From positions 248,001 through 312,000 of the forward strand of contig NZ_CP026923.1 in assembly GCF_002950575.1 (NCBI RefSeq): 64,000 nt of DNA, written 5' to 3'. A program made the position numbers and the translations under genes. This stretch comes from Pontimonas salivibrio. Its GTDB lineage: Bacteria; Actinomycetota; Actinomycetes; Actinomycetales; Microbacteriaceae. The notes below the pieces were generated by a model, which saw nothing but the letters and a program-made list of their open reading frames with translations, was not told the DNA's origin and did not search any database. Positions 1 to 7,702 of the stretch are shown here, piece after piece; positions within the stretch are counted from its first letter, which is position 1, and every line of letters begins with the position of its first letter.

Positions 1-677
1 TCCAGCTGTGCGATTTCGGAGCCTTCGCGCAAGATGGCGATGCGGTTGCCCATTTTGATGGCTTCGTCGATGTCGTGAGTGACAAAGACGATGGTTTTTT
101 TCAAGTCTTGCTGCAGTCGGAGGAATTCGTTTTGGAGACGGTCGCGAGTGATGGGGTCGATGGCACCAAAAGGCTCATCCATCAACAGCACATCGGGGTC
201 GGCCGCCAAGGCGCGGGCCACACCAACACGCTGGGCCTGACCACCGGAGAGCTCTTTGGGGTAGCGCTCGCGGTAGGTCTTCGGGTCCATCGAGACGACT
301 TCGAGGAGTTCATCGACGCGCTCGTCAATTTTCTTCTTATCCCAACCCAGCAACTTGGGCACAGTGGCAATGTTTTCGGCAATAGTGCGATGCGGAAAGA
401 GGCCGACCTGTTGAATGACGTAACCGATCTTTCGGCGCAGCAAGCTCGGGTTAATGCTGGTGACATCCTCACCGTCGAGGAAAAGCTTGCCCGAGCTGGG
501 CTCAATCAGTCGGTTAATCAGTCGCAAGGTGGTCGACTTCCCACAACCGGAGGGCCCTACGAGGACCAACACTTCGCCTCGGAGGACCTCCAAGGTTAGG
601 TTGTTGACTGCAGGCTCTTCGGTGCCACCGTACTGCTTGGTGACGTTTTCCAGCCGAATCAGTACGTCGTCGGTCAT
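1..677 (-). CDS. Glycine betaine/choline-type ABC importer ATPase (partial, 3' end outside window)
   Basis: ATP-hydrolysing subunit that would power uptake of a compatible solute (glycine betaine, choline, carnitine or proline betaine) with the adjoining permease and binding protein. The minus-strand translation starts MTDDVLIRLENVTKQYGG and shows Walker A (GPSGCGKST), a Q-loop, the signature LSGGQAQRVGVARAL, Walker B followed by DEPFGAID, and the H-loop in FVTHDIDEA. About 225 codons are present; the C-terminal part, where OpuCA/ProV proteins carry CBS domains, lies beyond position 1. The ATG overlaps the permease stop as ATGA, so the two are probably translationally coupled. Substrate is inferred from the neighbours. 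Confidence 0.9.
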   Translation of the reverse strand, partial: MTDDVLIRLENVTKQYGGTEEPAVNNLTLEVLRGEVLVLVGPSGCGKSTTLRLINRLIEPSSGKLFLDGEDVTSINPSLLRRKIGYVIQQVGLFPHRTIAENIATVPKLLGWDKKKIDERVDELLEVVSMDPKTYRERYPKELSGGQAQRVGVARALAADPDVLLMDEPFGAIDPITRDRLQNEFLRLQQDLKKTIVFVTHDIDEAIKMGNRIAILREGSEIAQL

Positions 678-1330
678 CGGATCCCCCTTGAGATCGTTGC
701 GGTTTTGAGGCCTTTCAGCCCGAGGTCAATAACGAAGGCCAACAGCAGGCACAACACTGTGCCCAACCAAATGGACTCTAAAGAGTTGGGTAGTGGCAGT
801 CTGGCGAGACCGCTCTTGATGAAGTCGCCAAGTCCTCCTCCGGCAACCAGTGTGGCGATAGCGGCAATACCGATGGTCAGCATGGTGGCAATCCGAACTC
901 CAGCGAGGATGACCGGCCAAGCGAGAGGAAGTTGAACCCGTAACAGCACTTCTGTGTTCGTGAGCCCCATACCTTTCGCGGCCTCCAACACACTGGGGTC
1001 CACTTGCTCAAGGCCGGTGACTGTGTTTCGCAGTACCGGGAGGATTGCGTAGAGGAAGAGAGCGATAAACGAGGGCCAAAAGCCCAGCCCCACGAGGGGG
1101 ATGAAGATGGTGAACAGCGCGAGCGAGGGAATGGTGAGAAATACCGACCCGACGGCCAAGGACATTTCACGGGCGAACACGTTGTAGCGGGTCAGCACAC
1201 CAATCGTGATCGAGAAGGCACTCGCCAGGCCCACCACGACAATGACGTAGAGCAGGTGTTCGAACAGTGCCTCTTGCACCTGATCGGTGCGCCCCAGGAA
1301 GAACTCCCACAGACTCGCAATGAATTCCAT
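674..1330 (-). CDS. Betaine/choline ABC transporter permease
   Basis: Integral membrane subunit (218 residues, five to six hydrophobic segments) of the same importer. It carries the EAA-type cytoplasmic loop around EAAKGMGLTNTEVLLRVQLP, which docks on the ATPase, and the VAGGGLGDFI motif typical of OpuCB/OpuCD permeases. The reading frame is open upstream to 1387, but ATG at 1330 is preferred because AGAGGG lies about 7 nt upstream and the extra residues are not membrane-like. It is the second gene of the operon, 57 bp after the binding-protein gene, with a strong hairpin in the gap. A second permease may lie outside the window. Confidence 0.9.
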   Translation of the reverse strand: MEFIASLWEFFLGRTDQVQEALFEHLLYVIVVVGLASAFSITIGVLTRYNVFAREMSLAVGSVFLTIPSLALFTIFIPLVGLGFWPSFIALFLYAILPVLRNTVTGLEQVDPSVLEAAKGMGLTNTEVLLRVQLPLAWPVILAGVRIATMLTIGIAAIATLVAGGGLGDFIKSGLARLPLPNSLESIWLGTVLCLLLAFVIDLGLKGLKTATISRGIR

Positions 1331-1349
1331 AAATTCCCTCTTCAATGTG

Positions 1350-1379
1350 ATGTGGGAGGGGGTTTCCCCCCTCCCACAT
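1350..1379 (-). promoter_or_regulatory. Intercistronic mRNA hairpin after the binding-protein gene
   Basis: A perfect 13-bp inverted repeat (arms 1350-1362 and 1367-1379, 4-nt loop) sits 8 nt after the binding-protein stop codon and 19 nt before the permease start. No T-run follows on the minus strand, so it looks like a 3' stabiliser or partial terminator that would leave more binding-protein mRNA than permease mRNA. Confidence 0.7.
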
Positions 1380-1387
1380 GCACTCAA

Positions 1388-2398
1388 TTACTCGGCGATC
1401 AGGCCCTCTTGAATGAGGAAGTCCCGCGCTACTGCCTGAGGGTCTTCTCCGTCAACAGAGACGAGACCGTTCAGAGTAGCCATCCGTTCGTTGTCGAGAG
1501 GAGCAAGGATGCCCTCCACAATCGAATCGAAGGCTTCAGGAGCCTGGCTGTATACCTCGTCGCGAAGGTTGACCGAGACGTTGTACAAAATGTTCACGCC
1601 CGGGTCTTCGACAAGTGTCAGTCCGAGAGCACCGATACGACCATCCGTGGTGTACACCTCACCGAAGTCGCAGTTGTTCGCTGCAGTTTCAGTGTAGATA
1701 ATTCCGGTGTCGAGGATGAGGCGCTGGGCTTCAGGAATCACAAGGCCGGTGGCCTCTTCCATCAGCACGAGGCCGTCGTCACGGTTCGGGTACTCCGACT
1801 CCATGCACACGATCGCGTCAGGAGTATCAATGACATATTCCATCATCGTCTGCAGAGTGAAGGGTTCTCCGCCGTTTGCCTCAGTGGCGTCAGGACTGGA
1901 GGTAAACCCGTAGGTGTTGTTAAACGGTGAACGGCCCAACCAGCGGATGCCATTCTCTTCGAGATCCTGAGCTCGCACACCCTCAGTGAGTTCTGCAGGG
2001 TCGAAGCTGGGATCTGAGTTGCCCAAGTGGGTAACCCAACCCGTTCCGTTGTATTCCATGTAGGTGTCGATAGCACCGGAGACGAGAGCCTCACGGGCCA
2101 CGCTGGTTCCACCCAGGTTTACGCGGTCAGTGACGTCCGCACCGGCTGCTTCAAACGCTTCCACGAGCATGTAGCCGAGGACGAGCTGTTCGTCGAAGTC
2201 TTTCGATCCGACGGTGATGGACACTCCAGAGAGATCGGTTGCGGGTGCCGCCGATTCTGTGGTCTCTTCGGCGGTGTCGTCTCCAGCTGGAGTCGGGTCT
2301 TCAGTTACTTCGCTGTCTCCGCCCGCGGCGCAGCCAGAAAGAACGAGAAGACTCGCGGCCCCGGCGGCCACGATCGCACTCTTATTGAATAACTTCAT
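1388..2398 (-). CDS. Glycine betaine/choline ABC transporter substrate-binding lipoprotein
   Basis: Extracytoplasmic receptor of the OpuAC/OpuCC (QAT) family, 336 residues. It has a lipoprotein signal peptide (MKLFNKS start, hydrophobic stretch, lipobox LSGC), then an acidic Thr/Glu linker, then the binding domain with the family-typical ITVGSKDFDEQLVLGYM and YMEYNGTGW segments. The start at 2398 is chosen over the open frame to 2482 because the signal peptide begins there and AAGGAGG lies 12 nt upstream. It is the first gene of the importer operon, divergent from an IclR regulator, which could control it. The exact ligand cannot be read from the sequence. Confidence 0.92.
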   Translation of the reverse strand: MKLFNKSAIVAAGAASLLVLSGCAAGGDSEVTEDPTPAGDDTAEETTESAAPATDLSGVSITVGSKDFDEQLVLGYMLVEAFEAAGADVTDRVNLGGTSVAREALVSGAIDTYMEYNGTGWVTHLGNSDPSFDPAELTEGVRAQDLEENGIRWLGRSPFNNTYGFTSSPDATEANGGEPFTLQTMMEYVIDTPDAIVCMESEYPNRDDGLVLMEEATGLVIPEAQRLILDTGIIYTETAANNCDFGEVYTTDGRIGALGLTLVEDPGVNILYNVSVNLRDEVYSQAPEAFDSIVEGILAPLDNERMATLNGLVSVDGEDPQAVARDFLIQEGLIAE

Positions 2399-2473
2399 TC
2401 GTTTCGTATGCCTCCTTATGTTGTGCATAGGTCTCCCAACCGTAAGGGCCTGGTTCGCCAGACGTCGAATGCA

Positions 2474-2490
2474 GTTGTCCATATGTCAAC
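2474..2490. promoter_or_regulatory. Overlapping divergent -35 boxes / imperfect palindrome between importer operon and iclR gene
   Basis: GTTGTC and GTCAAC arms (one mismatch) face each other at 2474-2490. The top strand contains TTGTCC (2475-2480), 17 nt before TAACGT at 2498. The bottom strand contains a perfect TTGACA (2489-2484) reading toward the importer, though without a clear -10. The palindrome may be an operator for the IclR protein or simply the two overlapping -35 elements. Confidence 0.5.
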
Positions 2491-2497
2491 TGACTGT

Positions 2498-2503
2498 TAA
2501 CGT
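2498..2503 (+). promoter_or_regulatory. -10 box of iclR-family gene (leaderless)
   Basis: TAACGT ends 7 nt before the ATG at 2511 and is 17 nt from TTGTCC at 2475, so transcription should begin at or next to the start codon. Confidence 0.6.
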
Positions 2504-2510
2504 GGGGTGG

Positions 2511-3344
2511 ATGTCAACACACACCTCTGGACTCGTTCGAGACCTCGACGTCTTAGAGCTTCTGGGCTCCGAAGAAGTCTTCGAACAGGGTGGCCTCGGC
2601 GTCCAAGACATCGCCTCGGAAACCGGTCGCGATAAGGCCCAAATTTCCCGAGTATGCAGGACGCTTTATGAAGTGGGCCTCCTGGTTCGACACCCTGTCA
2701 CCAAGAAATACGCCCTCGGCCATCGCCTCTACGCCATGGCTCTTCGCACCCGCGAAGCACACCTTGCGGCTCTCGCCCAGCGCACCTTGCTGGAGCTCGT
2801 CGTTCAAGCCGAAGAGTCCGCACACCTCACCGTGTTGCGCGGAGGGGGAGTGCTCACTGTCCGCACGGAATTGTCCCAACACACCCTTCGAGACGGCAGC
2901 ATGAGTGGCGTCACCCTGCCGGCATTGCGCACCGCATCCGGCAGGGCCATCCTCGCCACCTATTCAGACAGCGAACTGACCGCCTGGTGGGAAGAACACG
3001 GCATCTGGCGGCCACCCCCAGAAGATGCCCCCAAGCTGCCGCGAGAGACACCCCAGTTGCGCAGGCTGCGGCGCCAGCCGGGAAGTATTCGAAGCCTCAC
3101 CGGTCTTAAACGTGTGGTGCGCAGGGTGCGAAACGTCGGCTATGCGGTCAGTGTCGGTGAGCTGAACCCGAACATCGTTGACGCCGCAGCGGCCATTGTT
3201 GACCCCACAGGAACGGCTGTGGGGGCAATCGCAGTGGGCGCTGTGCGCGAGAGAATTGGCGGCCACTACGAGTTGATGGGTGAAGCCGTCACCACACACG
3301 CCAGGCGCATCTCGGAAATCTTGGGTAGCGCGGTGGCGGACTAG
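2511..3344 (+). CDS. IclR-family transcriptional regulator
   Basis: 277-residue regulator with an N-terminal winged HTH (LGVQDIASETGRDKAQISRV is the recognition region, then YEVGLLVRHPVTKKYALG) and a C-terminal IclR effector domain (TLPALRTASGRAIL, VRRVRNVGYAVSVGEL, NIVDAAAAIVDPTG). IclR proteins bind small organic acids or aromatic metabolites through this domain; the ligand here is unknown. It is divergent from the betaine importer and 48 bp upstream of the SbtA-type permease, so either could be its target. The frame is open from 2214, but the ATG at 2511 is favoured because a -35/-10 pair is placed for a leaderless start there and upstream sequence overlaps the divergent gene. Confidence 0.88.
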   Translation: MSTHTSGLVRDLDVLELLGSEEVFEQGGLGVQDIASETGRDKAQISRVCRTLYEVGLLVRHPVTKKYALGHRLYAMALRTREAHLAALAQRTLLELVVQAEESAHLTVLRGGGVLTVRTELSQHTLRDGSMSGVTLPALRTASGRAILATYSDSELTAWWEEHGIWRPPPEDAPKLPRETPQLRRLRRQPGSIRSLTGLKRVVRRVRNVGYAVSVGELNPNIVDAAAAIVDPTGTAVGAIAVGAVRERIGGHYELMGEAVTTHARRISEILGSAVAD

Positions 3345-3369
3345 TCCAGGGTGCTCTAGTAACCTGGAC
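3344..3369 (+). promoter_or_regulatory. Hairpin between iclR-family gene and sbtA-like gene
   Basis: Perfect 7-bp inverted repeat GTCCAGG/CCTGGAC with a 12-nt loop immediately after the stop codon. No T-run follows. TAACCT at 3360-3365 inside it could be the -10 of the permease gene, about 27 nt before its GTG start. Confidence 0.35.
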
Positions 3370-3392
3370 CAGATCTCACGAGGGGACGACGA

Positions 3393-4382
3393 GTGGAGAC
3401 TACAAGTGTCGTCGAGCTGGCGATAGCGAACCTCTTATCCCCGCCAGTGTTGGCTTTTGCCCTCGGGCTACTCGCCGTCGCGATCAAAAGTGACCTGCGT
3501 TTGCCAGAACCCGTTTACCAGGCAATCTCCATTTACCTCCTTCTCGGTATTGGAATCAAAGGCGGAGTCGCCCTGCGCGATTCTTCGCTTCAAGAAATTT
3601 GGTTACCCATTGTGGTCACCCTGATTTTGGGTGTGCTCATTCCATTAGGTGCCTACGTCGTGTCATCGTGGTTCACCAGACTTGACGCCATCAACCGCGG
3701 CGCGCTCGCTGCCCACTACGGGTCCACGTCACTCGTGACGTTTACGGCGGCGCTGGTATTTATCGAATCGTCTGGTCAGTTCGCTGAGGGTTACCTTGTG
3801 ACACTGCTGGCCATCCTGGAAGTGCCCGGAATTATTGTTGGGCTGCTGCTGGCATCGCGTGCGAGAAAAGGGGGAATTGCGTGGGGGGAGTCCCTGCAAG
3901 AAGTCCTCTCCGGTAAGTCGATTGTGCTGTTGGTGGGTGGCCTTGCCATTGGTGCGGCTGCGGGAAGCGTCGGATTTGCCACCATCGAACCCTTCTTTGG
4001 CGGGCTATTTACCGGGGTATTGACGCTGTTCTTGCTGGAGCTGGGCATTGTTGCTGGCAGGCGGCTACCGGATGTGAAAAAGACCGGTTGGGGCCTGGTC
4101 GCCTTTGGCACACTATTTCCGCTGGTGGCCGGTCTGGCCGGAGTGGCAGGCGGCCTCGCCGCCGGGCTTTCAGTGGGCGGCGCCGCACTACTCGGTGTCC
4201 TCTCGGCCTCGTCGTCCTACATCGCGGCCCCCACTGCAGTGCGTCTGGCGTTGCCTGAAGCAAGCCCCGGAATTTATCTCACCGCGAGCCTGGGAATCAC
4301 TTTCCCGTTCAACCTCATCGCAGGGATCCCCCTGTATTACTGGTATGCAGAAACCTTAGGGGGACTCATCGGATGGAACTGA
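3393..4382 (+). CDS. sbtA: Sodium-dependent bicarbonate permease family protein (SbtA-like)
   Basis: 329-residue membrane protein with about ten hydrophobic segments and the SbtA/DUF897 pattern: the start LSPPVLAFALGLLAVAIKSDLRLP, the KGGVAL segment, AAHYGSTSLVTFTAAL and the C-terminal ASSSYIAAPTAVRLALPEA repeat-like motif. In cyanobacteria SbtA is a high-affinity Na+/bicarbonate symporter; in heterotrophs the function is less clear and could be anaplerotic bicarbonate supply. GTG start at 3393 has AGGGG upstream. It overlaps the PII-like gene by 10 bp, as in sbtA-sbtB pairs, which supports the assignment. Confidence 0.85.
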   Translation: METTSVVELAIANLLSPPVLAFALGLLAVAIKSDLRLPEPVYQAISIYLLLGIGIKGGVALRDSSLQEIWLPIVVTLILGVLIPLGAYVVSSWFTRLDAINRGALAAHYGSTSLVTFTAALVFIESSGQFAEGYLVTLLAILEVPGIIVGLLLASRARKGGIAWGESLQEVLSGKSIVLLVGGLAIGAAAGSVGFATIEPFFGGLFTGVLTLFLLELGIVAGRRLPDVKKTGWGLVAFGTLFPLVAGLAGVAGGLAAGLSVGGAALLGVLSASSSYIAAPTAVRLALPEASPGIYLTASLGITFPFNLIAGIPLYYWYAETLGGLIGWN

Positions 4383-4672
4383 CTTCACGAACAGTAGTGA
4401 CGATTGTTGCCGAATCGGCTTTAGAGTCCAGACTCATCGGTGACCTACAGACTGCCGGCGTGCCCGGCTATACCGTCACGCCGGCACACGGTGCCGGCGT
4501 GCGTGGCCAGCGAGAAGGCGACATTCAGGGTGGCAACATTCGCATCGAAACGGTGTTACCCCACGACACTGCCGTGGCAATCCTCTCGATGCTCCAGGAA
4601 AAATACTTCTCCCACTATGCCTGTGTGGCCTGGTTAAGCGAAGCCTCCGTCGTGCGAGGAGAGCACTTCTAA
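4373..4672 (+). CDS. sbtB: PII-like protein of the SbtB type
   Basis: 99-residue protein with a ferredoxin-like PII pattern: VVTIVAESALESRLIGDLQTAG, the nucleotide-loop segment YTVTPAHGAGVRGQREGD, GGNIRIETVL and AILSMLQEKYFSHYACVAWL. SbtB proteins are trimeric adenine-nucleotide/cAMP sensors that bind and gate SbtA. The start overlaps the last codons of the permease gene, so the two are probably made together. The C-terminus ends at VVRGEHF, without the Cys-containing CGPxGC-type loop found in many cyanobacterial SbtB proteins. The identification rests on context plus the loop motif. Confidence 0.8.
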   Translation: MELTSRTVVTIVAESALESRLIGDLQTAGVPGYTVTPAHGAGVRGQREGDIQGGNIRIETVLPHDTAVAILSMLQEKYFSHYACVAWLSEASVVRGEHF

Positions 4673-6021
4673 GAGTCGCTGCCCACCTTACGCACGGGCT
4701 TGTTGCGCTGGGTGAGGGTCATGTAGATCACCGCAAGTGACAGTGTGATGAGCACCAGAGAGGGCAAGAAGTCCTCAACAAACCATTCACCGTCAGCCTC
4801 AGTGATCACCGTGTTGTCTTCTTGCCACTGTGGATCGATGTCGAGTTGAGGGTCGTACACCACCTGGCCCTCAGCGGATACCTCAAAATCAACCTCGCGG
4901 GTTAACCCCCTGCCATCTTCGGCAGTTGCTTGAGCGACCAGTGTGTAATCCCCGGCCTCGAGGTTTCCCGGGAGTGGCCTGGTGTCGTAGAAGTAATCCG
5001 AATCGGTGATCTCCTCGACCAAGAGTTCTTCGCCGACCGGTTCGAGCACAATGCTTACCGTGGAGCCTTCAGCAAGGTCTGACCCATTGAGGCTCACTTC
5101 GGCCCGCTCTAACGGGGTATTTGGACCGGTAACGATGTTCACAAAGAAGTAGGGGTTGCTGCGCAGTGACTCAATCGCCGAGGAGCCGTAACCAAAGCCC
5201 ATCAGGCCAACCACTGCGGCAAACACAATCGAGAGGACAAACGAGAGCCCCCGTGCACCGCGGGTAATGCGACTGCGGGAGCTGTGCGAGGTGGGCCCCT
5301 GGGCGATGGCTCGCTCTCCAAAGATGGTGCCCGCCACAACGCCGGCACCAATCACCAGCTGAATCGCCACCCACACCCACACCTCCAGGGCATTGCCTGT
5401 GGCGTCATACACAATGAGGCCGAAAATCAGAGCGACGGCTGTTGCCACGATCGGAATGGCGTAGGACGCTCCGAGGTCGCGTTGGCCGCCGAGCCCAGTA
5501 CCCCCTTCCTCAATTTCTGCCGAAATGAGGTCTGTTGATTTGGGCAACGTGTCCCTTCGGAACACAAACCCCCACAGCAAAATCGTCACCACTAGGGCGG
5601 TGTAGAGCAGGATGGGGCCGTACACGTTGCCAAAGCGGACAGCCAAATCGCCTTGTTGGTCCGACCGGCCAAACCCTTCCAGAAACGCACTGATGGCGAG
5701 AATGGCGGCAAGGGCCATCGCAACAATCAAGGCCAGCGTGGCAAACCGGTGAGCCGCTCGTTCCGGGCGAGACTTCGGCCCTTCCTGAACCCTCGCCGAA
5801 ATAGCCACGCGTTGACCCCACAAAGCTGCCACGCCAAACACGGCAACGGCCACAAAAAACAGGTAGGTCGATGCTGCTACGGCAGGTTGTTGTCCAACGC
5901 GGACACCATCATCAAACACGTCGGTAACGAACAGGTCGGTATAAATCGCCAGCATGAATACCGCCCACGACACCAGAGCGGCAATGAGGGGGACCAAGAT
6001 TGAACGAGACGCGGCTGTCAT
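4669..6021 (-). CDS. Hypothetical multi-pass membrane protein with extracytoplasmic beta domain
   Basis: 450 residues, not recognised as a characterised family. Roughly seven hydrophobic segments in residues 1-285 are followed by a soluble region (about 295-405) rich in alternating hydrophobic/acidic residues with an Ig/CARDB-like look (TPLERAEVSLNGSDLAEGS, LEAGDYTLVAQATAEDGRG), then one last hydrophobic helix and a basic tail (RNKPVRKVGSDS). The soluble part probably lies outside the membrane. A leaderless promoter precedes the ATG. The gene ends tail to tail with the PII-like gene, overlapping it by 4 bp. No function can be assigned. Confidence 0.75.
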   Translation of the reverse strand: MTAASRSILVPLIAALVSWAVFMLAIYTDLFVTDVFDDGVRVGQQPAVAASTYLFFVAVAVFGVAALWGQRVAISARVQEGPKSRPERAAHRFATLALIVAMALAAILAISAFLEGFGRSDQQGDLAVRFGNVYGPILLYTALVVTILLWGFVFRRDTLPKSTDLISAEIEEGGTGLGGQRDLGASYAIPIVATAVALIFGLIVYDATGNALEVWVWVAIQLVIGAGVVAGTIFGERAIAQGPTSHSSRSRITRGARGLSFVLSIVFAAVVGLMGFGYGSSAIESLRSNPYFFVNIVTGPNTPLERAEVSLNGSDLAEGSTVSIVLEPVGEELLVEEITDSDYFYDTRPLPGNLEAGDYTLVAQATAEDGRGLTREVDFEVSAEGQVVYDPQLDIDPQWQEDNTVITEADGEWFVEDFLPSLVLITLSLAVIYMTLTQRNKPVRKVGSDS

Positions 6022-6028
6022 GCCGGTC

Positions 6029-6034
6029 AGTCTA
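6029..6034 (-). promoter_or_regulatory. -10 box, leaderless, for membrane protein gene
   Basis: On the minus strand TAGACT is followed by 7 nt and then the ATG at 6021; no Shine-Dalgarno is present. Confidence 0.6.
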
Positions 6035-6751
6035 TGCGCGGTGCAGGGCCGCCTCTACGAGGCTGCGTACCAACCGATCATCGGAGGCATCCTCTTCAGG
6101 GTGCCATTGAACGGCCACACAGAATGATTTCTCTGGCCACTCCACTGCTTGGACGATACCGTCGAAACCTCTGGCGGACACCACCAACCCTGGAGCGACG
6201 TCATCGATTGCTTGGTGGTGTTGAACGGGGCCGTGAACTTCACGGTCGCCTCCGAGCGCCTTATGGACCACAGTGTTCGACTCGATGGTGATGGGCTCTG
6301 TCGTGAAGGACTCTCCGGGCTTTCGATAGCGGTCGTGGCCGAGGACATCCGGCAAGTGTTGGTGCAAAGTCCCACCCAGGTGAACGTTCAGCATCTGCGC
6401 GCCCCGGCAAATACCGAGGATCGGAAGGTCTGCCTCGAGTGCTGCATGGAGCAGAGTGTCTTCACTGGCGTCTCGAAGTGCTTCAAAACCTTCGTGGCGC
6501 GGGGAGAGTTCCTGGGAGTAGCGGGCCGGGTCAATGTCGGCACCGCCGGTGAGTAGTAAGCCATCGAGTCTGCTGATGATGTCTTTGGCCTGAGACATGC
6601 TTAATGGTTGTGGCGGGAGCAATATGGCGGTTCCACCGCTTCTGGTGACCGAATCCACGTATTGGGCGGGCAGCGACGCGAGCTCGCCGTCATAGATGGT
6701 CATTGTCCCGTGGGTGCGGTAACAACTCAGGCCAATGACGGGCGCTGCCAT
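6032..6751 (-). CDS. Class I glutamine amidotransferase-like hydrolase (peptidase C26, PuuD-like)
   Basis: 239-residue gamma-glutamyl-gamma-aminobutyrate hydrolase family protein. Visible features are the oxyanion region LLTGGADIDPARY, the nucleophile elbow GICRGAQMLNV with Cys115, and the His/Glu pair of VQWHPEE (His217, Glu219), so the catalytic triad is complete. Members release GABA or similar amines from gamma-glutamyl conjugates in polyamine breakdown, or cleave other gamma-glutamyl amides. No other putrescine-pathway gene lies nearby, so the substrate is open. It follows the decarboxylase-like gene by 6 bp and probably shares its transcript. Confidence 0.87.
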   Translation of the reverse strand: MAAPVIGLSCYRTHGTMTIYDGELASLPAQYVDSVTRSGGTAILLPPQPLSMSQAKDIISRLDGLLLTGGADIDPARYSQELSPRHEGFEALRDASEDTLLHAALEADLPILGICRGAQMLNVHLGGTLHQHLPDVLGHDRYRKPGESFTTEPITIESNTVVHKALGGDREVHGPVQHHQAIDDVAPGLVVSARGFDGIVQAVEWPEKSFCVAVQWHPEEDASDDRLVRSLVEAALHRA

Positions 6752-6757
6752 GGCGAG

Positions 6758-7699
6758 TTACTCGGCTAACACGCCGCGGAAGTACTGCACCGTGTGGTCG
6801 AGTCCTTCACGCAGCTGCACGCCGGGTTCCCAACCGAGAGCCGAAGTGGCCAAACTGATATCCGGTTTCCGCTGTTTGGGGTCATCTTCTGGCAGAGGCC
6901 GGTAGTCAATAGACGACTTACTCCCGGTCACTTCCAGCACAGCCTCAGCGAGTTCATTCATCGTGAACTCGCCCGGGTTGCCCAGATTGACGGGACCGAC
7001 CAGGTCTTGGTCGTTATCCATCAAACGCACAAACCCATCGACCAAGTCCGAGACGTAACAAAAGGACCTCGTCTGTGAACCGTCACCATAAATAGTGAGT
7101 GGTTCGCCGCGCAGGGCCTGCAGGACAAAGTTGCTCACCACACGACCATCGTCGGGCGCCATCCGCGGACCATACGTATTGAATATGCGGGCAACCCTGA
7201 TGGCCAGGCCGTGTTGGCGGTGGTAGTCAAAAAAGAGTGTCTCCGCGGCCCTTTTGCCTTCGTCGTAGCAGGCGCGGGGGCCAATCGGGTTGACCTTGCC
7301 CCAATACGACTCGGGCTGTGGGTGGACTTCGGGGTCGCCGTAGACCTCCGATGTGGAGGCCTGAAAGATGCGCACACCTAAACGTTTCGCCAAACCCAGC
7401 ATGTTGATTGCGCCCAAGACACTGGTCTTTGTCGTTTGGACGGGATCTCGTTGGTAGTGAATGGGCGAGGCGGGCGAGGCCAGGTTATAAATGGCGTCTA
7501 CCTCTAAATAGAGGGGGAAGGTCACGTCGTGGCGAATGACTTCAAAGTTTTGTTGGTTGTGCAGGTGCCAGATGTTTTTCTTACTGCCGGTGAAAAAGTT
7601 GTCCGCGACAATCACTTCGTGACCGTCGGCCAACAGCCGATCGGAAAGGTGGGAACCGAGGAAACCGGCTCCGCCGGTGACGAGGATGCGCATCCCCAC
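6758..7699 (-). CDS. NAD-dependent UDP-glucuronate decarboxylase-like epimerase/dehydratase
   Basis: 313-residue extended SDR enzyme. The Rossmann GGAGFLG lies at residues 9-15; [16 protein letters not shown] and Tyr145/Lys149 (YDEGK) form the active site; [10 protein letters not shown] and [16 protein letters not shown] are typical of UDP-glucuronic acid decarboxylase (Uxs), which makes UDP-xylose for surface glycans. A related UDP-hexose epimerase remains possible. The start is uncertain: GTG at 7699 or ATG at 7693, both lying within 10 nt of the preceding gene's stop with no clear Shine-Dalgarno; translational coupling is likely. Confidence 0.88.
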   Translation of the reverse strand: MGMRILVTGGAGFLGSHLSDRLLADGHEVIVADNFFTGSKKNIWHLHNQQNFEVIRHDVTFPLYLEVDAIYNLASPASPIHYQRDPVQTTKTSVLGAINMLGLAKRLGVRIFQASTSEVYGDPEVHPQPESYWGKVNPIGPRACYDEGKRAAETLFFDYHRQHGLAIRVARIFNTYGPRMAPDDGRVVSNFVLQALRGEPLTIYGDGSQTRSFCYVSDLVDGFVRLMDNDQDLVGPVNLGNPGEFTMNELAEAVLEVTGSKSSIDYRPLPEDDPKQRKPDISLATSALGWEPGVQLREGLDHTVQYFRGVLAE

Positions 7700-7702
7700 A
7701 TG

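Noticed and set aside
75-599. Plus-strand 174-codon frame at the left edge
   Set aside because: The opposite strand encodes a full set of ABC ATPase motifs continuing off the window edge, so the plus-strand frame is a shadow.
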